Part shown: piece by piece, positions 1-11,900 of the stretch
Position numbering within the stretch: the stretch's first letter is position 1
How the letters are laid out: every line of letters starts with the position of its first letter
Assembly: GCF_040958095.1 (NCBI RefSeq)
Contig: NC_091193.1
Location: forward strand, 19,976,722 to 20,040,721
DNA length: 64,000 nt
Reading direction: 5' to 3'
Source of the DNA: Procambarus clarkii
Taxonomy: Eukaryota; Arthropoda; Malacostraca; Decapoda; Cambaridae
Program-made: the position numbers and the translations under genes
Notes under the pieces: generated by a model
Seen by the model: only the letters and a program-made list of their open reading frames with translations
What the model was told of the DNA's origin: nothing
Databases searched by the model: none

Positions 1-400
1 ACAGAACTCTAATAAGTTTGTCAAGCAGGATTTTCCTTGGGTGAATCTATGCTGATGCTTGGAAACAAAATTTATATGTTCTATGGGCCTTCTTTAATCA
101 ATGTTTAATATCTTACAAGGAATACTTGTTAATGATATTGGTCTGTAGTTCAGTGGATCATATTTTTCCCTCCTTACTTGTAAATAGATACGGCATTTGC
201 TACTTTCCAAATGCCAGGAAGTTCCCCCCTTTCTAGAGAGGTGCTGAAGACTATAACAAGAGGTCTATACAATGCTACAGCTGCCTCTTTTTAGGACATC
301 TGGTGAGATCTTGTCGGGGCCTGTGGCTTTCATCACATCCAACTCCTCTAATTGTTTCTTTGCTTCCTTTAGTGTCACTTCTGTCTTCTGGTAGTGCCCG
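1..400 (-). mobile_element. Non-LTR retrotransposon (LINE) reverse transcriptase fragment
   Basis: The minus strand reads in pieces EVTLKEAKKQLEEL, ATGPDKISPDVLK, NYRPISLTSIPCKIL and HRFTQGKSCLTNLLEF, the N-terminal half of a Jockey/CR1-group reverse transcriptase. It is broken by frameshifts and stops, and it runs off the window edge. Confidence 0.75.
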
Positions 401-504
401 ATCCATTACAAGTTATGTGGGATCAGCTCCGGTTTTGTCTTAAAAACTTGCCGATAACTTTTATTGAGTTCTTCACACTAACTAGCTCATCAAGATTGTA
501 ACTT

Positions 505-635
505 GCTTAGCTAAATGAATTTGTGGGGTTCAGTCCCTGAGCCCATTATGTGCCTCTGTAACCCTTTCCACTACCGCCCACAGGATGGGTATGGGGTGCA
601 TAATAAATGAACTAAACTAAACTAACTTCACACAC
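505..635 (+). repeat. Dispersed repeat, copy 1
   Basis: A block with GGATGGGTATGGGGTGCAT followed by AATAAA. A reverse-complement copy lies at 27660-27772 with about 85% identity by eye. No coding; probably a SINE or LINE tail. Confidence 0.6.
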
Positions 636-639
636 TTCG

Positions 640-1500
640 TGTGGTCTTCTTGTTTGTGTAGTTTGATCACTTGTTCATTTACCGACATCTTCCTTATGTG
701 ATTATATAGTTATATAGTTGTTTAGGCTAATATAAAGCCTAATCCTTAGCCTTGGATGCTCTATCGTTCTCACATTGTTTTCTCTGCTGCTCTCAGAATT
801 CCAGTGCATTCGTTCCTCTCTCTCTTGTATATATGTTGTGGCTCTGTTCTTTGCTCCTTACATGTTCTTTCATTTCTACTTTTAGGCTTAGAGCACAGTC
901 TGTTCAACTACGGGCAATTTTTATCTTGGCTTCTTTATACCTGAGGGCCGAAATAAATCTTTAAACTACTTTGAATTGGCCTAGTTATGAAATCCATCAT
1001 GTCTTGGGTGTGCGCATGCGTGCGTGCGTACGTACTTAGGAATCAAACAAATATTTGCTAGGTGTAGAAGGAAAGACTAGTTGGAACAAACAGGAAGAAC
1101 ACACCACAAGAGCAAGGTATGCCAGCCAAAGCCACACACGAAGGGGAACTTAAGTAACCCATAAACGAGGCCACATTCCCTTCATCCAGGAAGGGCTGAC
1201 ATCTGATAGGGGAACCTTAAATCATTATGCCGATAAACTAAATATTTCAGGGCTCCCCCCCCCTCCCCCCCCAAAAAAAAAATACTCAGGACGAATTCAG
1301 GAGCTGGAAGGTAAAGAGAGAGAAATACTGGCTAAACAAGAAGGCAGACAGAGGACGGTTCAGACGCACTCGACGGAAATGTCTCAGTTGAGTTACCACT
1401 CGGCTTTTTTAAAGGCCACAATTTTCTCAAGAACTGTATCGACGCTAACCCATTCATATTCATTTATCTCATTAACAACCAAACATTCGGCTTTACTGAA
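640..1500. other. No gene recognised
   Basis: Mixed AT-rich sequence with a short CGTG/TGCG run near 1010-1040, a C-run then A-run at 1253-1282, and no credible exon, tRNA or known repeat. The short frames at 752-964 lack any family signature. Confidence 0.5.
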
Positions 1501-1675
1501 CAGAAAGTCACTATAAATTAGGAAAATATGTCCATATTATGAGGAAGGAAAGAGGGAAAGGTGGGTGTGGCTGGCGTCGGTCGGTCAGAGGGCGGGGTGG
1601 AGGTGAGGCCGCAGGCAACACTGGGAAAATGACGGCAACTATAGGAAGGACGCCAACCACACGCTCAGGACAAAG

Positions 1676-1997
1676 GCACAGCGCATGGTACACTGCACCG
1701 GACACAGCGCATGGCACGGGGTGAACACTGCACCGGACACAGCGCATGGCACGGGGTGAGCACTGTACCGGACACAGCGCATGGTACGGGGTGAACACTG
1801 TACCGGACCCAGCGCATGGTACGGGGTGAAAACCACCGGACACAGCGCATGGTACGGGGTGAACACTGTACCGGACACAGCGCATGGTACGGGGTGAACA
1901 CTGCACCGGACACAGCGCATGGTACGGGGTGAACACTGTACCGGACACAGCGCATGGTACGGGGGTGAACACTGTACCGGACACAGCGCATGGTACT
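1676..1997. repeat. 35-bp minisatellite, array A (about 9 copies)
   Basis: Units of 35 bp of the type CGGACACAGCGCATGGTACG... repeat about nine times with few differences. It is homologous to array B and separated from it only by an inserted palindromic element. It has long stop-free minus-strand frames because of the repeat itself, not a gene. Confidence 0.9.
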
Positions 1998-2185
1998 GGA
2001 TGCAGACGAGGAATTACAATAACGTGGCTGAAATTTGTTGACCAAGCCACACACTAAAAAGTGAAGGGACGACGACGGTTCGGTCCGTCCTGGACCATTC
2101 GACAATCAACACAATCCACTTGAAAATGGTTCAGGACAGACCGAAACGTCGTCGTCCTTTCACTTTCTAGTGTGTGGTTTGGTCA
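1998..2185. mobile_element. Palindromic foldback element inserted in the minisatellite
   Basis: Two inverted arms share GTCCGTCCTGGACCATT / GGACCGAAACGTCGTC-type motifs and CACACACTA ends, facing each other around about 2094-2105. The 10 bp GCATGGTACT flank it on both sides (1988-1997 and 2186-2195), as expected of a target duplication. Parts of the same family lie at 5405-5470, 39110-39240 and 57460-57530. Confidence 0.7.
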
Positions 2186-2195
2186 GCATGGTACT

Positions 2196-2965
2196 AGATG
2201 AACACTGCAATGGGCATACCGCATTGCATGAGGTGAACACTGCACCAGGCATAGCGCATTGCATGAGGTGAACACTGCACCAGGCATAGCGCATTGCATG
2301 AGGTGAACACTGCACCAGGCATAGCGCATTGCATGAGGTGAACACTGCACCAGGCATAGCGCATTGAATGAGGTGAACACTGCACCAGGCATAGCGCATT
2401 GAATGAGGTGAACACTGCACCAGGCATAGCGCATTGAATGAGGTGAACACTGCACCAGGCATAGCGCATTGGATGAGGTGAACACTGCACCAGGCATAGC
2501 GCATTGCATGAGGTGAACACTGCACCAGGCATAGCGCATTGAATGAGGTGAACACTGCACCAGGCATAGCGCATTGAATGAGGTGAACACTGCACCAGGC
2601 ATAGCGCATTGAATGAGGTGAACACTGCACCAGGCATAGCGCATTGAATGAGGTGAACACGGCACCAGGCATAGCGCATTGAATGAGGTGAACACTGCAC
2701 CAGGCATAGCGCATTGGATGAGGTGAACACTGCACCAGGCATAGCGCATTGGATGAGGTGAACACTGCACCAGGCATAGCGCATTGGATGAGGTGAACAC
2801 TGCACCAGACATAGCGCATTGGATGAGGTGAACACTGCACCAGACATAGCGCATTGGATGAGGTGAACACTGCACCAGACAGCGCATTGGATGAGGTGAA
2901 CACTGCACCGGACATAGCGCATTGGATGAGGTGAACACTGCACCAGGGATAAGCGCATGGTGCGG
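2196..2965. repeat. 35-bp minisatellite, array B (about 22 copies)
   Basis: Units of the type CAGGCATAGCGCATTGAATG... repeat in near-perfect tandem, with alternating GCATG, GAATG and GGATG variants in blocks. Since 35 is not a multiple of 3, all three minus-strand registers cycle through the same codons and stay open for 263-303 codons. Confidence 0.92.
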
Positions 2966-3456
2966 GGTGAACAATGCACCAGGTGAAGGGTGAACACCGC
3001 ACTATGCATCGCGCATTAAATGAGGGGTGAGCCCTGCACCGTTCATTCTGTATCCAAACAGTTGTTCCCATAAATACAACACGAACCTCAAGTCAGTTAT
3101 ATATTTTTTCGCGGGTAAATACATGGCAAATTAAGGCATATGGGAAAAATGAGGCAACTGCGAGGGAGAATATCTTCAGTACACTATGGCAAAGTGGTCC
3201 GGTAAAATTCTTGCTTAATTTCTATAGGGAGAGAAAGAGAGAGAGGGTCAAAGCAGGCACGAGCAGCACCTGAACACAGCTCTTATATGTCGACCAAAAG
3301 CTGCTCCAAGAATTCCAGCCCCAAGGCTCTCGCAGAGGAAAATTATATAGTACCCGAGGCCGATTTTAATTCCTACATGGCAACTGTGGAGCGTACCCAA
3401 GGGTCCCTCCAGTCAGCGTAGAACCGCCAATGTTCACCCAGTCCACACACTCTATG

Positions 3457-3592
3457 GTCCATACACTCCGCTGGTTTACACAGTCACTGTTGTAGCCCAC
3501 ACGTACACTCCTTTGGTTTACATACACTGCTCTGGCCCACACGCACACTCCTTTGGTTTACAGTAACTGCTCTGGCCCACACGTACACTATT
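3457..3592. repeat. About 40-bp minisatellite, left part
   Basis: Three to four tandem units carry CCCACACGTACACTCCTTTGG and TTTACA..ACTGCTCTGG. Related sequence resumes at 4393-4445, beyond an insert of about 0.8 kb. Confidence 0.65.
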
Positions 3593-4390
3593 TTTTTTTT
3601 CTGGCCAGGGGGAGAAAGATACTGGCAGTATGGGGCGTTAAAGTTTATTGAAGATTAAATTCTGCAGAACATGTAAATGTATAAAGTTCAAATATAAAGT
3701 AAGTAATTATATAAAGTTTATATTAAACACGGTTTATATTATAGGCTTATAACAAAGTTGATATTATTAAACTTAATATTGAACATGTAAATATATAAAG
3801 TTTCAAAATATATAATTTAAGGACTATATAACGTTTATATTAAAATATATAAAGTAAATATATAAAGTAAGAATTAACAGTAACAATTCCAAGTCCGAGG
3901 ACTAGATTTAACTTAAAAGGTACACCCGTAGTAAGTATGAGACCTTAGCCTATAGTGACATGGAAACTAATTCTGCAGAAACCTAAAGGTTAACTGGTAC
4001 TAGAATTAAGGCCGAGTGCAAATGTGTAGTAATTATATAACACTAGGATATAACAGGCAGGACACAAAGAATAACTAATAAGTGAGAGACCACATAACAC
4101 GTAATGTACCCGGCCAAGAGGCCGTAAAAGACCTAATGGATAAGGAGAAGGGGGTGTGACTACAAGTAGGGCTTACTAGCACCTAGACTGGGCAAAGTAT
4201 TAGCTGCGGACAGCGGCTAATACTGCGAGGGCAGCGGCGAGGGCAGGCGGAGTGAGGCAGAGCCCCAGTGTGCGCCCGTATTTAAACAGGCCCCAAACTG
4301 CCCGCGCAACGCCGCGGGACGCGCTGCGCAATTGTTTCTTTCACCCCCGCCAGAAAAATCCCCGCTTGCGATCAAGCAGTGACCATATTT
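3593..4390 (-). mobile_element. Insert of about 0.8 kb splitting a minisatellite; class uncertain
   Basis: Begins with a T-run (an A-run on the minus strand), is very AT-rich over 3640-3900 and GC-rich over 4190-4340. Reading the minus strand, a TATA-like TTTAAATA near 4280 is followed by a GC-rich, initiator-like block. It could be a solo LTR or a truncated retroelement. No coding and no clear target duplication were found. Confidence 0.4.
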
Positions 4391-4772
4391 AGTCACTGCC
4401 CTGGCCCACACACAACGGCTATTTGGTTTGTGTACACACTTGTATACAAACCTGCTACCCACACTCTTGCTTGTGGCAAATTGTAGTGCAAGACAGATAG
4501 GGTGTGTGTATGTGTATTTACTATTTGTGCCTGCAGGATCGAGCAGTTAGCTTTTCCACCCAGCCTTTCTTCCCGTCGGTTGACTAATGTAGTAATTCCC
4601 AACCTATTTTCCTCCATCATATCTACTACTTATATTTCTAACACACACATCCTCAAGATGGAGCCCGTAGCAGCTGTCTAACCTATTTATGGTACTAGGT
4701 ATCTATGTATGTTAGGTGAACAAGTACATCAGGTGAAAAGAACTACCAATTTGTCTGACACACACACTGGGG

Positions 4773-5000
4773 GCCTGGTAGTCTGGTGGATAGCGAGTAG
4801 GACTCGTAATTCTGTGGCGCGGGTTCGATTCCCACACCAGGCAGAAACCAATGGGCAAAGTTTCTTTCACCCTGAATGCCCCTGTTACCTAGCAGTAAAT
4901 AGGTACCTGGGAGTTAGTCAGCTGTCATGGGCTGCTTCCTGGGGTGTGTGGAGAGAGAGAATGAGAATTCTAATACACTGTCACCTGCCTTAGTGTTAAG
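4773..5000 (+). mobile_element. tRNA-derived SINE with cloverleaf-like head
   Basis: The first 70 nt (4773-4842) can fold as a tRNA: acceptor arms GCCTGGT/ACCAGGC pair over 7 bp, the anticodon loop reads CTCGTAA (CGT, Thr-like), and a B box GGTTCGATTCC is present. The downstream body (AGCAGTAAATAGGTACCTGG) is shared with other SINEs in the window, so this is a SINE head rather than a host tRNA gene. Confidence 0.7.
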
Positions 5001-5404
5001 AGATCCGTTCAACATATTGTGCAGTGGGTTATTGAGCACTTAATTGGACTCTTGAATTTGTTTTTTTTTTTCCTTTGAGGTTCCTCCTTTTCACAGGACA
5101 TACTACTTTTTTTTTATGCTCTAACCTTAACAAACGTTCCTAGGCTCTCTCTTCGCCATTACGCTTCTTGCAGTTTTCGTCTCTTATTTTTGCCCTTCTA
5201 TTTTCTATCTTTTTCTTCTTTATACCCATTTTTCCTATTCTTAATATTTTACTTACCTTTACTATCCCAGATTTTTTTTATTCTTGCCTTTCCTCTTTAC
5301 TTACCTTTTCTCTTATTCCTTCCTTTAATCTTAATCTTTCTCCTTCATTCATCCCACTTTTCATCCCTCATATTGTTTCTCTCCCACACACTTTCCATTA
5401 CAAG

Positions 5405-5470
5405 ACTTGACAATGGTCCAGGATGGACCAAAACATCATAATTTCTCCATTTTCTGATGTGTGGTTTGGA
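5405..5470. repeat. Fragment of the GTCCAGGA..GACC foldback family
   Basis: One arm of the element also seen at 1998-2185 and 39110-39240; the (T)n- and pyrimidine-rich stretch at 5040-5400 before it holds nothing recognisable. Confidence 0.5.
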
Positions 5471-5494
5471 TATATTTATAGCTATGGTGAATAG

Positions 5495-5660
5495 GTGGTT
5501 ACATGGGGTTTATAACCCTCTTGGTAAAAAAGCATCGCCTGTTTTGTCCCACATTGCAGCTTGTAGAGCTTGAAGCTATTGCCTCTTTGATGCATTACAG
5601 TAGTCCTTTTAAAGTAGTAGTCTGGATTAATATCCTCCAACTTGTCATATATTTTAAAGT
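5495..5660 (-). mobile_element. LINE fragment, C-terminal part of ORF2
   Basis: The minus strand encodes parts of the same peptide as at 32310-32860 (NPWN..LP end region and preceding FK..KPQC-like motif). Short and broken. Confidence 0.5.
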
Positions 5661-5777
5661 TTTTTTAAATTGATTACAAAATTATTGTACATGAAGACGG
5701 CACATGAACCATCTTTCGCTGAAAATGTCTCAAAGGCACAGTAAAAGTAAATTACAGGAATATACAAAAAATATTTG

Positions 5778-5783
5778 TTTATT
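5778..5783 (-). promoter_or_regulatory. Candidate poly(A) signal of REXO5
   Basis: AATAAA on the minus strand about 150 nt past the REXO5 stop codon. It is the first canonical hexamer downstream and would give a short 3' UTR. Confidence 0.5.
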
Positions 5784-5934
5784 CTCATACAATAAATGTT
5801 TAAATTTATGTATTTACTTAATTTAAATACATTAACAGGGTTTCAATTCTTTTTGTGCAACAATTAAGCTTTGTCTCACAGTTGTCAAATAAAATTTAGT
5901 TTTACTTATACCAGGAGTTAGAAATTAATTCTGG

Positions 5935-8900
5935 CTATCTGATAAAAGGTAACTCCTTTATGGAAAACATAATTAATCCATTGGAGCGCTGATCTGCAGG
6001 TACATCAAGAGATGAGCCAGTAAAAATGTAAACTATCAAGGCCTTGGCAGCTGCACTTCTGTAAATCCGCTGCAACCGTTTGTCTAGCTTCTTGAACTGG
6101 TGTTGACGACTCTCTGGTGTGGAGCATTTGTCTAACTTGGTATCCATCTACAAATTTATAATCATCATTAGGTAAACACAGAATGGGTAGGTAAATAGGA
6201 AATTAGTGTTCATTAAAAAATATATATACTGTACTATATAAAATAATTGTGGAAAGGAGGGGTCTAAATGTAATAACTGAACAAAGAGCAAATGAAAAAT
6301 TCTATATTTTAACAGTTTATATGCACAACCTTGCATTGGTTTTGGGGATCAATGTCTCCGTGGACTGGTCTTTGACTAGACCTCCCAGTTGATGGTCTGG
6401 TCAACCAGGTTGTTGGACGTGGCTGCTCACAGCCTGGTTGATCAGGTATCCTACAATCTTGTGGTTATCTTGAGATGATTTTGGGGCTCAGCATCCCCAT
6501 GGCCCAGTCCTTGACCAGGCCTCCCTTTTTGCTACACATCCCCAGGAAACAGCCCATAGCAGCTGTCTAACTCCCAAGTACCTATTTACTGCTAGGTGAA
6601 CAGAGCATCAGGGTGAAACAAACTGCCCATTTGTTTCCACCTCCCCCGGGGATTGAACCCGGAACCTTAGGACTACGAATCCCAAGTGTTGCCCACTCAG
6701 CCATCAGGCCCTTAAGCTCATAAAGGAGAGGTAAAATCTAATTTATTAACACTTTCGCCCGGGCATGACGCAGCATTGCGTCATCCGTTTACTGGCGGTA
6801 ATACCGGGGATGACGCAGCATTGCGTCATCCACTTTAAATAATCGCCAAAAATCAGGTTTTTTCCAATTTTTTGGGGACTGGTTTTAAAATGTGCGCCGA
6901 TGTCTTCCCATTTTCTTTGTAGAGCCTCGTGGCCCTCAGGCGGCTTGGCACACGCTGTGGGCCCATTGTCTTTGCTCCACTGTTGTGACCAATGTCGCCT
7001 CCCCTCGCATCTCAAACGTGTGAACATTTCGGCTATTTTCCGTGGCTATATTTCTTACTGCGGCTTTAGAAACTATCTACGCTTACTCCACGATGGATAG
7101 TAATCATGAACAAGGCCCTTCCAGGAAGAAAATTGCGAAAGAAAGGCTTGAAAAGGGCGGGAATTGGGAGTGTAGCAGGAAGGCGTCTGAGCGCTCACTC
7201 ACGGCTAATGCGTGGCCCGTCTTCAACTTGTCGGCGGTTGGAGCGTGACCAGGTTTTTTATTTTATATGCTAATGTTCCTCTAGAGAATTTCATTACGAA
7301 CCCATTGAGACCAAAATGAAAGACCTAGGACAAAAATTGAGGTGACCAGAGTGAAAATAGTGAAAACATTTTATCCCGTTTGCGCGCTCCCGGATAACTC
7401 GTTCGCACTTTCTCTGTTTGCTGCGGGTAATTAGCCGGGCTTTTGGAGTTTATATGCATTTAGTGCTGTAGAGAATTTTATTGCGAACACAATGATACCA
7501 AATTTAATCTCGTAGAAGGAGAATTGAGGTGACAAAGTTGAAGAGAGTATATACTTTTCGGAATTAACGCACGCTCCCGTGACACGCTGGGGCCTATATC
7601 GCACAGTTGAGGGGTGGCGCGCGGAGTGAGCGAAAGTGTTAATATAAACTAGCAATCATTCACATCAATTGTTTACCTTTCGTTACCCCATTACATTCAA
7701 TGATCTTGAACCGTTACAGTGACTACAACAAATCTTTTACATTCTTTACAGCATTACTGTATTCCCCTTTCATGAGCCTAAAAAGTTTCATGAAAATAAA
7801 TGTTAGGACTTAGTCAAAGATAAAGCTAACTACAGATATAAAACATCACCATACGATAACTCCAATCCTTCTCGATAAACACATTAATAAAATAGTTACC
7901 ACTTGGGAAAATAACCAATTTCAATACTTAATCATATACAGCACTATTTTTGGTAATGTGTAAGTGTTTTAAGTTTAAAGTAAACACCACGAGGCCTTAT
8001 CAAGATACCACATAGAAACCTCACACAAAGTCAAGGCAAAAATCAAAAAGCATTCTAAACCGGGATAACTAATAAACAAATGGCAATAAATAAAACTAAT
8101 GAATGGAGCAGACATGGTGGGCACGATTCCTTTCACCTGGTGCTATTGTTTACCTAGCAGTAAATAGGTACTGTACCTGAGAATTGGGGAGCTGCTGTGT
8201 TTTGCATCCTAGAGAAGGTCAGTGTTGGCCTAGGTTGACCTCAATAAGACTAACAGGCTTCCTTTCAGTCCCCAACTATGGCAAACTAAATCAAAAGCTA
8301 TGCAAAATGTAGATAATGGAATATTACCAATATTTTCATATGCAAATGTCATTATGATTCCAATTTGCTTCCATGATTTACCTTCATATGAACATAGGTC
8401 AGATCCTTAAACAAGCAGATTTCAGCTGTCCTCACAGACAGCTGCTTGTTATCAGGAACAACTTCTATATGAGAAACTTTCTTTCCCATGAATGAAAGCA
8501 CATCTTCATAATTTTCCATGGTGGAAGGTGTTGCCAGCATTGCCATGCTCAAATTGTCTGCATACTGGAGATAGACAAGTCAATAGATTAACCACATTAA
8601 ATAGGCTCTTGAAAAAACAAGAAAATTATTAAAACAGATATTTTGTGGCATTTATTATTGAAACATTACATTATTTGCAGCATTTTACAAAATAATTATA
8701 TGAATAGATTTCTGACGAGTTGCAGGGGATTTAAGAGTGTTGCATAAGATACCACAAGAATATATTAAGGGAAGATTATGCTGCACAGGTAAGAACACAA
8801 GCACAGTAGACCCCACACATAGCATGAAAGATGATCCAGGAAAACCTCATACTTTACAAAATAGTGCATGCGGATTTAATGTCACAGCAAACCGAGATGT

Positions 8901-11900
8901 GTTTAGAAGTCTGTTTTCCAGATTAACAGCCTCTCATTTACCATTGATCCCAAGGAAAACAAGGGGTTCAATATTAGCCAGGAAGTAAAAACTGATATTA
9001 CAGCCAGGAAGTGGCACAAGACCCAAACTCAAAAAGAGAAGGAGCCAGATCAGACATATTGTCCCTTTATCACAGCTGGAAGAACATTAAATCTTGAATA
9101 GCCGATGAAATTAGGCAAAAACGTGTGAACCTGCAAAGCACTGGTGCAGTCTCTCCATCATATGGGATGAGAAAGAACGCTTGTGGAGCCATTATGGAGG
9201 GAATCAAGCTCAAATTTAGAAGGAAAATACAGATAATCCACAACCTTGAAAAATGTCTATAATTTCCAAGAAACCAAGCCCCAAGAATAATCAAATGGAA
9301 ACCAGAGCATCCCCCGACAGTGATGCCAAGACTGAGACCACTCCTCCACTACCAAGAAAAAGGTGTCAGTCTTTGAGCTTGATACCTGCTTCATGGGGTT
9401 CTGAAAGTTCTTCTACTCCTAGCTCTGACTTGTGAGAGCTTGGTCAGCACTTCTTGAAGAAAACTATCTAGTTTTGTCTTGAAGATATCCACGGTTGTTC
9501 CGGCAATATTTCTTATACTCGCTGGGAGGATGTCGAACAACCGTGGACCTCTGATGTTTACAGTGTTCTTTGATTGTGCCTATGGTATCCCTGCTCTTCA
9601 CTGGTTCTATTCTGCATTTTCTTCCATATTGTTCACTCCAGTATGGTGTTATTTTACTATGTAGATTTGGGACCTGGTCCTCCATTATTTTCCATGTGTA
9701 TAGTATTTGATATCTCTCTCATCTCCTTTCTAGCGAGTACATTTGGAGAGCTTTGAGACGATCCCAATAATTTAGGGAGCTAAACTCAGGCTCAGTACCC
9801 AATGGTGAGCACAAGGGAGAAGAAAGCCTACCGATTGACTTTTACTGAGCTACCAATATATATTAACCAGTCGACACCATTTTATCATAAACATTCAGTT
9901 TCTAATATCAGAGCAATAAATAACAGCAAATTTGCATCATACAGTACTAATACATGAGGGAGTACTGGTCAACTGCTGCAACATGTTGCTGTTTTATGGT
10001 ACAGTACTGTATGTTATGAAATATTTTTGACCAAATAAATCTTTCTATATCTCAACTTCAAGTGAAAGATTAGAGAAATAAAATACTTAGACACAGCCAA
10101 CCTTATGAAGTATCAACTATTATACACAGAAATCACAATAGTGTGATGCATCAAATGAACAAATCCACAAGGACCGTGACGAGGGTTTGTAAGGTCGGTA
10201 GAACTTCCAGTTGCAATTCTTTTACCATGTTGTAGCTCAGTCGATTAAGGCAGTGTCTAGGATCCTCTCAGACGTAGGTTCGAACCCTCGTCACGGCCCT
10301 TGTGGATTTGTTAGTATCAATTATGTTCTGCAATCTTCTCTCCAACTATCCAAGATTACAGTTGAATTGAGATTTGACATCACCACTTGGTCCGGGAGAC
10401 ATCTCCCGTCACGCAGGGTGCAGTCGCGCCTCCACAGATTGTAACAAACTAGGCTGGTTGTAAAAATTATCCAGAGTGGTTTATCGACAAAAGAGAATGG
10501 GAAGCTGGGCCCGCGTGGTGACCCGGGACCTGACCCCAGGGAATTCGCGGTGAAAATAATCGACGCCTTGTTCATAGCTTCGTACAGTATAATGAACCAT
10601 TCTATAGTATTCAGTAATTTAGAGAAATTAGCCTTTATTCATTTTGTATTAAAATTGTATTGTATAATAGTACTGGGTACAATATCAAGAGTATTCTAAT
10701 TATTGAGTTAAGTCACCATCAGTGACGTCACGAATCAGATTAAGTTGTAAGGCGCGAGTGACCGGCGGTCATAGGTCATCAGAGTTGACATGTCCACTAT
10801 TTCTCAAAGTTCTAATAACCATTTTGGTGATCAGGAACAGCTCTGCCGTTAGATGCTTGTGTAATTTAACTTCAGTAAAATAATTCAACCAGTCTGGATC
10901 AATTAAGTACAACAGAGGTTAATTGTTATAACTTAAACCTGGCTAAGTAACTTGGTAAGCAATGCGGAACAATACAATGCTCTAGTCTGGGGAAGACCAG
11001 AGAGAGGGAGATCAGTGTGAACTCCAGATCAACTGGGAGAGGTCAACCATCTTACCTCTTCCAAGACCAGCCCCCAACATCTAGCTGGTCGCCCAAGGTA
11101 GAGTTGCTTTATGAGTCCTTATAGGGAGTCACTTCATTGCCGTTCAGGTCAAGTAGGGAGTGTTAAAGTGACAGGGAGTGAACATATTTAGATTTTGTTT
11201 TAGTTTTCTTTTAATAAATTAATTAGTTAATAATTTGCATTTTTATTATTTCCATGTGTTTATGTGAACTTGTCCTGGTCACGTGGTCCACATGAGGCAG
11301 AGTTGGATTGGGCGCCGACTCTAACATCGAGTCGGAATTCATCATTCCCGTGTAATTAATTCTACACTCTAAGTTTCCAAGGTCATCGGTTACTAGTGGG
11401 GATCAAGCCCCAAGGTTGATTAATTAGCATGATCGATCCAGACCTCGATCATTGCTCTGTGTTACTGGTCTGGTGGTGGCGGTGGTGGCGGCGGAGGCGA
11501 CTCTAGGGTTTTGCTCAGAGCCTTGGTCACGTCATACGGGTTGTAGAATCCTAAGTCGGTCAATCGTCTTAGGACCACGTGGCGTGGAGTCGGCTTTAGT
11601 AAAAGTTTTGGAGTCCCTTGTAGAGAAATAAAAAGTAAGAATACGGGTAGAGGGGGAAAAGAAGGAAAGATAATTCGAGAAACCTTACCCGTGTTACAAG
11701 ATCTCCAGTATCATCTATTGATACTGGTGATGGCTCAAAAGGGCCACCACTTACGGGCTATTCATGCTCGTGCCACCTCTTGGGTGGCTTAATCTTCATC
11801 AATCAATCAATCTTGAGATTTGATTCCAAAATTCAAATATTCCTCGCAATTATGTGCTGATACTTGAATTTCAGGTATTTTTCCCCATTATGTGGCTGCT

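Noticed and set aside
1511-2105. Overlapping minus-strand frames of 93-179 codons
   Set aside because: Product of the first minisatellite array, same reasoning.
2160-3071. A 303-codon minus-strand frame rich in Cys, Pro, Met and His
   Set aside because: It is the 35-bp minisatellite read through; the two other frames are equally open, so there is no sign of coding.
4773-4842. A host tRNA-Thr(CGT) gene
   Set aside because: The cloverleaf is good, but the downstream body is the SINE body found elsewhere in the window, and one T-stem pair is mismatched.
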